A DNA stretch of 64,000 bases from Gnetum montanum (Eukaryota > Streptophyta > Gnetopsida > Gnetales > Gnetaceae): positions 133,957-197,956 of the forward strand of contig MNCI01008292.1 of the NCBI GenBank assembly GCA_015680685.1, written 5' to 3'. Made by a program: the position numbers and the translations under genes. Positions 11,774 to 23,179 of this stretch are shown here, piece after piece. Position 1 is the stretch's first letter. Every line of letters starts with the position of its first letter. The notes beneath the pieces were generated by a model. It was not told the origin of the DNA, searched no databases, and was given only the letters and a program-made list of their open reading frames with translations.

Positions 11774-14024
11774 TATACTCCATACACAATAAATTTTTCT
11801 TAATGAAGGCTGTTGAAATTTCAGTTCTGTAATGTATTCATTGACAGGTATCGGATACCTCTTTGGAGTTCATCTGGGATTGTGTACGAATCATGGAGAA
11901 TATCTGGTCATATATGTTGCTGTTAACAAGTCACCATCATACAAGAAGAAACAAGTTGCAGTGAGGAAGTGACTGGCAGATACATAAATATATTACTTAT
12001 TTGCCGTAGTCTCTCACTGTAGAGATGTATTTGAGATTCAAAAATGTACTATGTTGTTTTATTTTTCCAGTGCAGGCTGATTGTGACTATTATTTTTTCT
12101 TTTTCAGTTGTATTAATAGGTTCATTTATCATCGGCCGTTCTTGGCATGTGCAGACCCGCTGAGCTTCGTGTTATCTAAATGACCATCAGAACTTATCCT
12201 ATGTACATTGTTTACAATCTCTAGACCTTACGATGAAATTTGTATTGGCTGTTGAGAGTCTGATATACAGCTGAGCTTTCCAATATGTATGCAGAGTGTG
12301 CATTTTTGTTAAAAAAGGCTTATATGGAATGTCTATTCCTTACCAATTGACTAATTATCATTAAGTTGTTTTGCAAGGATTTGCTCTCCATTTTTCACAG
12401 CTCGTGGAAATGATAAAAATTTTATTGTGTTAAGAAAATGAGCTACGGTATCTGATGTATGGCTTTTTATATTTTTGTTTTCCTGTGTGGCTTTATGAGT
12501 TTTTGAATGAATTTCAAATTAGCACGGTGGAACCCAATCATGCGGCACGTCATGCAAAAAGCTTTGATTGTTTTTATCAACTATTTTGACTGACTGTATG
12601 CTTAGAATGGGATCAAGTTCACTGGTTAAGGTACCCACTTCAAAGCCTGGTACCAACAGCTTAGATGTCTGATCGTATTAGCTGGGTAAAATTTACTGGT
12701 TGTTACTCTCAACGAGTATCCATGAGGTGTCAAGCCAAATAGTATGGGTTTTTGGCCTGATTACCTCATGTCACGATTTTACTTAGTAGCATTGGTATAA
12801 ACTTTTATAAATCTTGAGATGTATCTATGTTTCACTTATTTTGGTTCCAACACCTCCTCAATAAGTACCTCAATTAGTATTAGCATTCTTTTGTATCCAT
12901 GTTTTGTTCTGTTATGATCTCAAAGGAGTGATTCCATCTTAGATAGGTAAAATTTACCTATTACATGCTAAAAACATGGTGGGTGTTAAACATGACTTTT
13001 ATGGTAATTATTTGTAATTTTACATTTACGACTGAGCAATATAACCAACTTTGATGGAACGAACTTATTATAAAACTATTGTGCATTAATGCACAATTGG
13101 CAATTACAAAACAATAGGCCTATTATCTATATTAAAGGGTCATTATGGAGAGATTCAATGCTTATTATGGAGAGATTCAATGCTTATCTTGAAGAAGCTC
13201 AAATTATGGTAAAGGATTATCAGGGCTCAATGCTTGTCTTGAAAGGGTCATCACCTAGAAGGTTCACATAGGAGGTTAATGCTTAGTAATGCTTTTGGGA
13301 GGCCAATAGAATTATGTTTCTATTGCTATAGAATATGCAATCAGGTTTTAGATGATCTATTTTAAGCTCATAGCTTCAAGTTTCATTAGCTATTTAAGTT
13401 GCCGATCCAAACAATGCATAGGTAGCAATAGGTGCAAATATTTCATCATCCTATTACTTCTTTATTTTAGCAACCTTTGTCTTAGCCCTTAAAAATCTAC
13501 AATCCTTTTTAGCAAAATTCCTCAACAATGGTACTAGAGGATTTCATAGAGTAGCATATGACTTTCATATAATTTCAAAAGATCATGAAGGATTTGGCCT
13601 ACCCAAGCTTCTTCGGTAACTAGCTCCTTTAGTTGTTAAATGGTTTTCTAGAGTGTAAGTTGGTAACCTACCTTAGGAAGAGACAAGTAGCTGATTAGTC
13701 CAATTGACATTTTTCATTCATTTTTATTAAATATTCTAGTTCAATCATTCTAAAGGTCCTGTGGAGAGCATGGAGTAACAATAGAAAGATGGTAACTTGG
13801 AATTTTCTAGGTCAGTTAGGAGCTCTATTGGAAACTATTATCATGTGGACACCTATAGTAAAATGAATGATTAGTCCTATAGCCCAAGTTCATGATTCAT
13901 TGTAGCAACCTAGTGTGTGCATAGATCTCTATATTTCCTTCAAAGATAAATTGAAAAGCTGTGCATGAATCCTTATATTTTCCCAATATACGTTTAAATA
14001 TGATAGTGTGGAAATTTCAATTTG
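11774..14024. other. 3' UTR and downstream A+T-rich DNA, no gene recognised
   Basis: The hydroxylase 3' UTR begins at 11774. The first poly(A)-type signal is AATAAA at 11788-11793, only 15 bases after the stop, so a longer UTR using a later signal is likely. Beyond that I see no coding region or recognisable element. Confidence 0.5.
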
Positions 14025-14225
14025 ATAACAATGAGGCATTAGCCTAGTGGTAAGAGTCTTGAATTGAAAGCTCCAAGTCATAGGTTTGAGTTATAAAGTT
14101 CTAATTGGACACATGTAGCATATCTTCAAATGTACTTGAAGTTTATGCTGTATGCATATTTAGAAGACTAGTCATCTTCTATTAGACATTTATAATGAAT
14201 TAAATGCATATTGGGGATCTTTCAA
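14025..14225 (+). mobile_element. Probable tRNA-derived SINE
   Basis: A box A-like TAGCCTAGTGG (14040-14050) is followed by TAAGAG. A box B-like GGTTTGAGTTA starts at 14083, so the two lie 43 bases apart, in order and roughly at tRNA-promoter spacing. The tRNA-like head has no cloverleaf acceptor pairing. It is followed by about 130 bases of unrelated A+T-rich body, as in plant SINEs. The ends are approximate and I did not find a clear target-site duplication. Confidence 0.55.
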
Positions 14226-17200
14226 TAAAATCATGTTTCAAGTCTTATTTTTGATCAAATCATTACCTCTCTCTAGTTAGCAATATTTGCAGTCTCATCT
14301 TTAATAACGAATGAATCATTATGCATGACCTATATGCAACATTGCCTAAAGGTTACAAAAATGACATAAAGCATATTTTGTTGAGCATCATACATCAATA
14401 AAAAATGGTGAAGCAAACCCATTATTACACATCACTCACACCAAAAGTCCAGTTAGTTTCACATTTTTATGAAAATAAGTTGATCCATTTGTTGAGCATG
14501 ATTGCCTACTAATTTCCAATACTTGAAAGAAACATATTATTGTCAATCACTAAAGCCAAAATACAAAGATTAAAAAAAAATCATCATATTTAAGGATCGT
14601 AAATAACAAGAGATAAGTTCCTTAGGCATAACACGTCCTCTTTAACTAAAGAATCATCTAGCAAAAAACCTTAATCTTAAAAGTGATTCTTTCTCCTACT
14701 TTTACCACACTTTAATTCAAGAAAAACCCCTTTATAGACTACATGATTGGATCAAACAAGTAAGATAATTCTCAACTCAAAACCTATGTACACCTATTAA
14801 CTTCATTAGATAATACATGAAAGTTTGAATCAAAACTTGATAGCATATCAATTGATTTCTGGGTAACATTTAATACATTATACTATGCATGTAAATACCT
14901 TACCCCTCCTCTAATATGACATACCCTTATAAATTGTCAAGGTAATTATATAACCTTTCTCACCTTCCTCTCTAATATCCTAAACATTCCTCAAATCTAC
15001 TAGCCACTTATCTATAGGCATGGACACTACCAATGAGAGGTGGCTCAAATATTGAACTGAATGTTTGATTGGGATTTGTAGGTAAGATGTTATTTTTTTG
15101 AATCACACTTGAGGTACCTATATGTTCTATAAAAGTATCTTGTTTACCATGTGTCTTAAAGGTACATATTAATGTTGAGAGTGAAGCTTAATATCAAGTA
15201 ACTTCTTACTAAAATAAAGATAAATGAGGGTATAGGCTTAAAAAGAAGGTAGCTATGTCCTATGTTTAAAGTGAATTATGGCAAACTCATCTGTTTTGCA
15301 AATGAGCCAGTGATTGTTAAGGCATATTTTAAACTCAAGTGTGATATACATCATCGTTATTTGAGAGCTATGATTAAGTGAATTATGACAAACTCATCTA
15401 CTTTGCAAAAAAGTGATGTGATTGTTATGTTGGAAAAAATCCAGGATCTAGCCATTAATAGTAGTTAAACAAAAGAAATTGGAATTTCTATAATGTTAGA
15501 AATATTCCAAAATCTACCAATTAACAATAATTAACCAAACATAATTTTTATAATTGAACAAGAAACTAAATTTGTAGGAAATCAAAATACCTTCACCCAT
15601 AGATATGAATTTGCAGAAGCAAAACTAAAGATAATAGCTAGAAGAGAAATCTGAAAATTATCTTCTTTACCTTTGGTTGGTATAGCCATAGTAAAATGGG
15701 AAAACCTTGTAGATAGGAGTTAAAGAAAATAAAGAAAGCTTAGCTTTAGATGGATCTTCTAGCTTACCAATTCAATCTTGATACTGCATATGATAGAATT
15801 TTCAGTTTTCAAAAACTATCAGTGATGCTAGGGACCATCCATTCCATTTATAATTGCATATGATATTCTTTCTATAACTATATATAGTATTCCTTCCATC
15901 AAGGAACCATTTCTTTTCAAACCACCTCACTACCTCCACTACTTACTAATGATGGCAATGGTGGTACCTACTTGTAATTGCCAACATTGAAAGAGTAGTT
16001 AGAAAAACCACCAATGATGGCATGAGTCCATAAAAAAATATCATTTTGGGCATTAATATTACATGTTAAGGTGCATTTTGAACTTAGGTGAGATTTTTTT
16101 TAAATAAGGTGGCTCAAACCCTAAAAAATGAATCATAATTTTTAAAAAATGAGTACATCAGATCATTAACATAGAAACAAGAGTCTAAAGAAAAAACTTA
16201 ACAATATTAAGATGAGTTTTCAAATTTTCATCATTATAGCCAATCTAAAAAAACTTTCCCTCTTTTTTCAGCTATATATACAAAGAATATTGCTTCCACT
16301 AATTTGTACTAATATATTATGATCATCCACTAATTTGCACTAATGTACTATATGTAATCTTGGTGAAGCCATGTCCATAGTTAATCTTATAAATTTAGCT
16401 CCATAGTCTCTTAAAAGCTAAATTTTGATAGAAATATGTGAAGAAAAAAAAAAGATTAAAGGAAAATAAAGAAAGGGAGAGAGAGATGAAAAAGCTTTTA
16501 CGTGAGAGAGCTTTGGCATCCAGCATTGAAAGGCAAGTCCGGCAAAACTCCCTGCAGAACTGCCTTGCATTTAAAGACAAATAGAAGTGATTTATTAGGC
16601 CAGATCATACGAAAACACTAACTAAGCTATTTCCCCTGTCCACTCAATGGTAGCCCATTCATGAATTTGGTCATCAAGATCCATCTGAATCTTTCATCGG
16701 AGAGCCAAGGTTGTTTGACATAGAAGGTAGGCTTACAAAAATTATCATAATTTCTTCTCATCCCTCTACATTTTTAGTCATCAAATCCCATTGTTCAACA
16801 ACAAATATAAAAAGACAAACAAATGTAAATACCATTGCCTTTGTTGATGGCTGCATATTTATGTCGTAGGTTGTTTCCATTCACTCGACCAAGATTTATC
16901 TGTGAATTATGAAAAAAAGACTCAAAGAAGCATTGAATTAGCCTCCATAAGTTTTTGTTTCAATTTTCTTTTTATATTTACATGGTTGCAGAAGAGAAGT
17001 CACTGCATTTGTACAATTTTGTGCAGTAAAGCAGCAACTGAATAAAAATTGAATTCACTTGTGTTCTCTCTCTTTTTAACACATTTATTTTTCATCAGAT
17101 TTTTTAAAGATCGCAGCCAAACCTGAACCATTCCCCAGGGTATCTGATGAACAAAATAACATTAAGTTTTTTCTAGATTTAATTTAGTGGAAGAAGATAA

Positions 17201-17656
17201 CAATGGTTCTGTGCAGGAATCTTCCAGTAATTTCTCTCTCTCGGATCAAATTCAACTATATAAAGATAAAAGATGAAGTCTGGATCCATTTTTGAGAAAT
17301 CCTTACAAAACTTGAAAACTAACAGGCTACTGTAAGTCCCCTGCTCCAATGTGCTGGTTATAGTAGTATTTAATAAATATCATGAATGAAATTTTTTTCA
17401 TGTACCTGCATTTCAGGCAAGTAATTTTGTAACAAAGGATTCCTTACGAACCTAAGCAATATGATTAAACTATTAATGAAATTTAAACCTTATGTATTAA
17501 TCATGAAGTAGCCCTGTGATTTGTTAAAAAAATATGTTACCCCTGAAGTGTCCCTTTCCTTTAACTTTGGATAGTTATGTACAGATGAACAGGTTAAAAA
17601 TACATGCATTTTGTGACAATTAAAGTTTAATGAAACTGAAACAGAAATATATTTTT
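14226..17656. other. A+T-rich intergenic DNA, no gene recognised
   Basis: I see no recognisable coding region, RNA gene or terminal repeats. Open frames are short. The frame near 16395-16580 (minus) is low-complexity (Ser/Phe/Leu-rich) and looks like chance. Confidence 0.5.
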
Positions 17657-17835
17657 TGCGTCAACTGAGACCCCTCTTCGATTCTGAAACTGAACTCATA
17701 AAAGATTCAGCCTACTTCTTCGGAAGGAAGGGAACAAATTAATAATGCGTCCACTGAGACCCCTTTTCAATTCTGAAACTGAACTCATACAAGATTCAGC
17801 CTACTTCTTCGGAAGGAAGGAGAACAAATTAATAA
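17657..17835. repeat. Tandem duplication of 89 bp
   Basis: Copy 1 starts at 17657 (TGCGTCAACTGAGACCCCTC) and copy 2 at 17746 (TGCGTCCACTGAGACCCCTT). Both end in GGAAGGAAGG and AACAAATTAATAA. Only a few substitutions separate them. The unit lies about 500 bp beyond the 3' side of the small ORF at 18307-18558. Confidence 0.9.
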
Positions 17836-18306
17836 TTTTGCCCTGTGAATAGGATGTTCCAGGCCTGCTTCCCGGCACATGAAATTTTTTTGTTCTGTAC
17901 ATTTTCAATTTTGGTTTTCTAATGAAGTCTTTTCCACCGCATTATTACCAGATCCATTTTACAAACACTATAATTTGCTATTTCTATGACAAGACGAATT
18001 CAAAGCACTTAGAGAGTGCTTATAACAAGTCTCCTTGGTTAAGAAAGGGGTGTCATAAGATTAAAATTTGATATTACATGAGTACAAAGGCTGCCGTACT
18101 AGCGTAATTTGACTGAAACTGTTGAAGCCTCAGACAGAGTAGAGCTTTTTTACAGATGATCATGATGATACCTGTGAACATCTGGTGCATCCATGAAAAT
18201 GGAACTACTAAAACGAGAGGGGGATTTATATATTTACATGAAAAGAAAAGGAGGGATGAAAAATCACACTAAGAGCAATTAGTAAGAAAAGGACCCTGTG
18301 AATCCG

Positions 18307-18558
18307 TCAAGGGCCAAATGTCGCTTCCAGAATTGCCTGACGAAAGTGGATCTCAGCCTCGGCGTCTGTGCGAGCATCCAGTTTGAGGTTGGCACCGATT
18401 CTGTTCAACAACGACGACTGCTTCAACGCAGCCACGCTGCCATTCACGGGAACCTCCGTCGTCGCAGAGACTACATCACTTGCAGAGGGAGCGCCCCTGC
18501 TGCTGGGCTTTTTGTTTTTGCTCAGATCATCTGCGAGTATGAGAGCAACGTCAGCCAT
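18307..18558 (-). CDS. Small gene-like ORF, 83 codons, unknown function
   Basis: The frame starts MADVALILADDLSKNKKPSS and ends IHFRQAILEATFGP. I do not recognise the family. The C-terminal third (LLNRIGANLKLDARTDAEAE) looks like an amphipathic helix; the middle is Ser/Pro/Thr-rich and likely disordered. There is no signal peptide and no membrane segment. I favour a real gene because its base composition is far richer in G+C than its surroundings. A TATATATA sits about 110 bp upstream of the ATG, a plausible 80-nt leader with GGAA/GAAA runs lies between them, and the frame has no disruption. It could also be the surviving first exon of a longer gene. The opposite-strand frames over the same interval are probably shadows. 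Confidence 0.5.
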   Translation of the reverse strand: MADVALILADDLSKNKKPSSRGAPSASDVVSATTEVPVNGSVAALKQSSLLNRIGANLKLDARTDAEAEIHFRQAILEATFGP

Positions 18559-18668
18559 GAGCAGTAATCGATCCAGTCACAAAATGCTTCTTTCTTTCTT
18601 CCTTCCTTCCTCTCTGACACTTGAACTTGCAGAACTATAGTTCAGAGAATGGCATAAAGCGTCAGTAG

Positions 18669-18676
18669 TATATATA
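18669..18676 (-). promoter_or_regulatory. TATA box of the 18.3 kb small gene
   Basis: The minus-strand sequence CCCTGTGTATATATACTAC places a TATATATA about 110 bases upstream of the ATG at 18558, so transcription would start near 18640. The core is palindromic, so direction is inferred from the ORF. Confidence 0.5.
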
Positions 18677-18735
18677 CACAGGGCACACAGGTTTGCTGCT
18701 GCCACAGGGATTTGATTGCTGTGGATAAGAAATCC

Positions 18736-18838
18736 AGTAGCAGCAGCAGCAGAAGAAAACGATGATAAGAAAGACAGCATTATCCATTAGCAGCAGCAGC
18801 AGAAGCAGAAGAAAATGATGATAAGGAAGACGCACAGT
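18736..18838. repeat. Two-copy imperfect repeat of about 51 bp in the upstream region of the small gene
   Basis: Both copies contain (AGC)n, then AGAAGAAAA(C/T)GATGATAAG and (A/G)GAAGAC. Each copy carries a GATAAG, the core of the plant I-box. The copies lie 60-170 bp upstream of the TATA box. A function is inferred only from position and motif. Confidence 0.6.
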
Positions 18839-19108
18839 GGTTTTGTTTTGTTGTGTAGCGTGTTAGAATCAATGGGTGTTCAGAGGCACTGAAATGTACC
18901 GTACCTAGTGCTGGCAATTGGATATACAAAAGGCAGCCAGGCAGGGAGCAGGACGCCGTGGGTTTTGGGTTTTGGGAATTCTTTCCTTCATCGTCGTCGT
19001 TTTCTTTTTGGGGTGGGCTGCAGTTTCAACGCTCAAATGCATTGCGTTGCTTTTAGTCAAGACGGTGATGATGGATGGTTCACGATGACACAATGCAAAG
19101 TGGCTCCC

Positions 19109-19125
19109 TGACGTGACGTGCCGAC
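19109..19125. promoter_or_regulatory. Cluster of ACGT-core motifs and a CCGAC
   Basis: TGACGTGACGTGCCGAC contains two overlapping TGACG/ACGTG cores (as-1- and ABRE-like) and a CCGAC (DRE/CRT core) within 17 bases. It lies about 440 bp upstream of the TATA box of the small gene. In plants such clusters often mark stress- or ABA-responsive promoters. Whether this one acts on the small gene is inference. Confidence 0.35.
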
Positions 19126-19459
19126 CACTTCAAAATTCATTAATAATAATAATGTGTATTCTCTGGCGCCGCGTGCCGCAGTTGTACTGTACTCGTGCAG
19201 TTGTTTGTGCGTCTGTTGCTCGTGGGCGGTGCGCCGCTGTTTAGCATTATCCAGACAAGGTTATGTGGTTGGTGAGGGCATCGATACCTATGTTGTGAAT
19301 TTTTTATCGATGTATATGAATCATGTGTTATCTTGTTCACGGATGTGTTTCATGTTTCATGTTGATATAAATGTATATTCATGTTGACGATGATGGATTG
19401 AGACTTGCATATGCCTGCACCTTTGCATTGTAAATTGCAAGGAGTGAAACTAACACCTT

Positions 19460-20176
19460 GTTTCAATCTTCAGAAGAGAATAATTACTTGGAGTTTGAGG
19501 CTACACGAAGGTAGAAGATCAACCAGAACCAGAACCAGAACGCGTCTAGACCTTTTAGTAGTGAATAATTACTTAAAGTTTGTGGCTTTTAGAAGCCAAA
19601 GGATCATCTAATAGCAACGTTTAGGTAAACTGTGAAGCAATTTGATTAACACCATCGTGCAGTCCCCAATTGGAAGGCATTAAGACCTTTCAGAAGAAAA
19701 TAATTGCTTGTAATTTTAGGTTATTGGAAGGCATAAGCTCATTTGGAAGGCAAAAGATCATCCGAAGGCATTTATAGGCTTCCCAAAGGTCGAGGGTCAT
19801 CTGGTAGCAAGGTCTAAGTAAATTACGAGGCAATGTGAGTAGTAACTTCCCATAGTCCCTTTTGGAAGGCATTAAGACTTTCCGGTAGAGAATAATTGCT
19901 TTGAGTTTGTGACTTCTAGAAGGTAGAGGGTCATCTAATAGTAAGGTCTAAGTAAATTGCGAGGCACTACGATTAGTATCCTTCAGCAGTCCCAACTGAA
20001 AGGCATTAAAACCTACTAGAAGGGAACAATTACTTAGAGTTTTAAGATACCGGAAGCCAAAGAGTCATCCAAAAGACATTCAGACCTTTCAATAGGAAAT
20101 AATTGCTCCGAGTTTGTGGCTTCTAGAAGGTAGATGATCATTCGGTAGCAAGGTCTAGGTAAACTGTGAGGCCATG
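19460..20176. repeat. Decayed satellite-like tandem array, units about 130-190 bp
   Basis: The blocks GGAAGGCATTAAGAC, AGAAT AATTGCTT(G)GAGTTTGTGGC, GGTAGA(G)GATCATC and AGCAAGGTCTAAGTAAA recur in the same order. Full-unit starts are near 19672, 19864 and 19998, and degenerate partial units lie from about 19460 and at the right end. Unit length varies because of internal deletions and partial duplications. The array ends exactly where the LTR of element A begins (20177). Confidence 0.75.
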
Positions 20177-20680
20177 TGATGAGTGATGTTTTAACATGCT
20201 CTGATATTGGATACTTGATATCGAAGCTCAGGATGCGTTATCAGATATTCAATATCACAGGGTATATGTTGGCCTATAAATACAGCGCTTGGGCTCATAA
20301 TTTTCATATCAGTTTTTTGTCATAGTTAATGAAGCTCTTGCAATTTGTTTTCTCCAAAGTTAGAATATTTTCTGAGTGCCCATAGCAAGAGTCTAAGTGT
20401 GTATGGATCTTTGTTCGAACACTGATGTACCTGATCACAACAGTGTGATAGGAATAAAAACGAACCCTTTTGAGCATCCTTGCACCAACACTAAGAATAG
20501 ATTAATGTTTCCTTGATGCACTTAATATTCATGCACTTCGATTTAATGCACTTTAATTAACTAATTAATTCCCAGTTGTTAATGAACATAAGCACAATCA
20601 CCTCGAGCATACGTGCAGCACTTGGTAACCTAGAAACACTTAATGTTTGGTAACTCAATGGGGCTATATGTGTTTAGGAT
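20177..20680 (+). mobile_element. Element A 5' LTR (recognisable part)
   Basis: It starts TGATGAGTGATG, matching the LTR start of element B (TGATGAGTTGTC read on the minus strand at 30869). A promoter TATAAATA at 20275-20282 sits in the same context as in B's LTR (CCTATAAATACA(G/A)C(G/A)CTTGGG). Weaker alignment continues to about 20680, including CTTGGTAA(C/T)CTAGAA. The LTR end (ACTCATCA) is not preserved, so the 3' boundary is uncertain. Confidence 0.7.
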
Positions 20681-20899
20681 GTGTCCAGGAAAGTGGGATG
20701 GGTACTTGTGTGCCACTGAGGCACACTGTCTCAAGGATCACCAGTTAGAACAACATTATGAATTTGTGAAGGAAAAAAGATTTAATGATTCTCCATTCTT
20801 GTTATACCAAAAAGATGATGGATAGGCCTTCTCTGGGGATTTTCCATTTAGTGAAATTCCTCTCATTGACTTCGGTGAAAGAGGTCAAAACTAGAACTT

Positions 20900-22827
20900 G
20901 CAGTCCATGATTTACAATTTTGGTTTTGGTAAGAATGGATCCAATAACAAAGAAGGATCTAAAGAGGCAAGTGAAGGTAGGGATGCAGACAAGAAACAAG
21001 ATTGTGATCATGGTTGCAATCACAAAAGAGGTGGTAGCAGGCACTGTGATGGTGCTAGTCCTCCTTCCTCTTCATCTTTATCATTATTCTCTTCTTCTTT
21101 TGGCTCTAATCACAATCATAGGGGGCATGACCGTGATGAAGGTGACTGATGGCAAGACTAAGGATGCGAACATTCAAGAGAGACACAACATTGTGAATGA
21201 AGGGGTAGTAGAGGGCATTGGAGGCACCAAAATCAGGGCCTTGATGAGCCTTTACTTGCTACTTGAAACATGCTAAACATTGCAGAGGCAGTATGAATTC
21301 CAACAAGGCATGTAAAGGATAGTCGGATCAAAAAACTAGATATGAAAAATATCCCTAGGTTTGAAGGGGGATATAATTTAGATCCATAGAACCATCTCTA
21401 AGCTTTTCAAGATGCATGTGCCTTGCAGAACATAGAGAATGAATGACAAAAACTTAATTTGTTCCCACAGATACTCATTAAAGAAGCAAAATTTTTTTAC
21501 CAATCCTTAGAATTGGAATCTATTAGATGATGGAGTACAATGCTTGAATTATTCAATGACAAATATCAAACATACTCTAGAGTGTCCAACTTGAAAAGGC
21601 AGATTCAGGAATGGAAATAAGGGACACATGAATCCTTGGATGCTGCCATCGGTTGATACTATTCCTTAATGCACAGATGTCCTAGCCATGGTTATTCTCA
21701 ACTAGATCAACTTCGTCACATTGTAGATGGGCTTCAATCTAAAACGAGGAAAGCCCTTGGCATCCATGCCCAAGGGCGACTGTTAGAATTAAGCATATGT
21801 TAGATCCAAAGATTGATTGAGCAAGTAGCTAAAGAGGAATGTGAATTGAGAAAACGAGAAAGTGTAGAAGAGTATAATAACGATCCTTCCATTCGTAAGA
21901 GGGAGGTTTGATTTTGTGATAGTGAGGAAGAATGAACACTTGATGAGGTGGTAAATAGGAAAACCTTGCAGCTTCAGAAATTTCAATATGAAATTACGGC
22001 TAAGGTTGATCAGTTATGAGACTCCATGGATAGCAAATTTCAAGTTGTCCTAAAAATTGTTGAAGAGTCCAAAGAAAGAGGTAGTGATTGTGCATGTAGG
22101 AGGTGCAAAGAAATTGAATGTGCCTATCAAAAAGGTAAGGGCAAGATTGCTGCAATAGAAGAAGTTGTAGAAAGGGAATCAAATGATGATGTTGGGTGTG
22201 ACATTTGCCTATATAAACATCCTAAGGGATGTTATCCCATAGTGTCATGCTTACAAGAGTCTCAGATGTGTGCTTTGAATCCATGACTAACACAAAGGCA
22301 GACATCCAAAAGATTACCTTCTCCTCAAGGTAACTTTAGGCATTTCCACCAGCAACAACAATATTATCCAAGTGAAACCCCACTGCAACCATAGTCATGG
22401 GCACTAGCACCACCAAGGTAATAATACCCTTATTAACAACCTGATCCTTATGGGTATTATGTTTAGCAACCCTTGTCTTCACATGACTCCTCTAGTTATG
22501 TTTCTACTTTTCAATCTCACTACCTCCCTTTTGATTATTATCAAACTTCTTCTCCGCATGTAAGAAGGGATACCACCTCTTACCCCTATCCTCCTCTTGT
22601 TCCTACACATCTTCCTCCTCTAGATGCATAGCTACCACTTGCTCCATCTATGCAGGGTGAACTCCTAGCTCAACTACAATAACCTAATGCTACCAAGGCT
22701 ATTAATCTACAACCAATTCATCAACTAAGTGGTTTGGGTACTCGATCAAAGAAACGACCTTTCTTCCGACCATGCAGTCCACCTAAGCCCTCAAATACAC
22801 CTGTGGTTGACAATCTTATTTCTCTGT
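20900..22827 (+). pseudogene. gag: Element A gag pseudogene (Athila-like Ty3/gypsy)
   Basis: Broken plus-strand frames align with the minus-strand gag of element B. Near 21325-21440 the pattern KLDMKNIPRFEGGYNLDP, then (F)QDACALQNIE, parallels KLNMNNIPKFARGYDLDP...HDAYAFYNIE in B. Further on come a capsid-like block and a coiled-coil stretch at 22026-22190 (MDSKFQVVLKIVEESKERG). A Cys/His knuckle GCDICLYKHPKGC (C-x2-C-x3-H-x3-C) lies at about 22193-22230. The remainder is a Gln/Pro/Tyr/Ser-rich tail to 22827. Many in-frame stops show it is dead. At 22828 it is cut by insertion of element B. Confidence 0.75.
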
Positions 22828-23179
22828 TGATGAGTGGTGAGGTACCTCTACACTCAACCATATAAATCACAAGCATTTATTTGGTTGACTAAATGAAAAC
22901 TCATCCTTGAGTTAAAAAAAAATGAGGAACAAGTTCCTTACAAAATATTGGATAGGTATGAGATTATTAATTGACTTAAATAATGATCAAAATAATTGAC
23001 TCTTTGCATGCTGCAGTGGTGCAGTACAAAAATGAGACACATTATTACAAACAAAATAAAAATAAGACTGGGAAGCTCATGTGGTGCTTGGAGGTGGTAG
23101 CTCTTTCATTGGTTGTTTCCCTTTGTCACTAGGCCATTGAAATTTGTAATGATTGAGTAGCACTTACAACTTTTCTTCC

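Noticed and set aside
12610-12730. A second SINE or tRNA-like head (TTCACTGGTTAAGG)
   Set aside because: There is an A-box-like string but no convincing B box at the right distance.
14025-14225. A genuine tRNA gene
   Set aside because: A and B boxes are present but no acceptor stem or cloverleaf can be formed, so a SINE head is more likely.
16490-16580. Small plus-strand peptide and opposite minus frame
   Set aside because: Short, compositionally biased, with no promoter or homology that I recognise.
17280-17345. TATA box followed by a short ORF ending in a GTAAGT donor, as a first exon
   Set aside because: The ATG lies only about 16 bases from the TATA box and no following exon is recognisable.
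18298-18640. Plus-strand frames at 18298-18567 and 18368-18640
   Set aside because: They overlap the minus-strand small gene, and the leader and TATA layout favours the minus strand.
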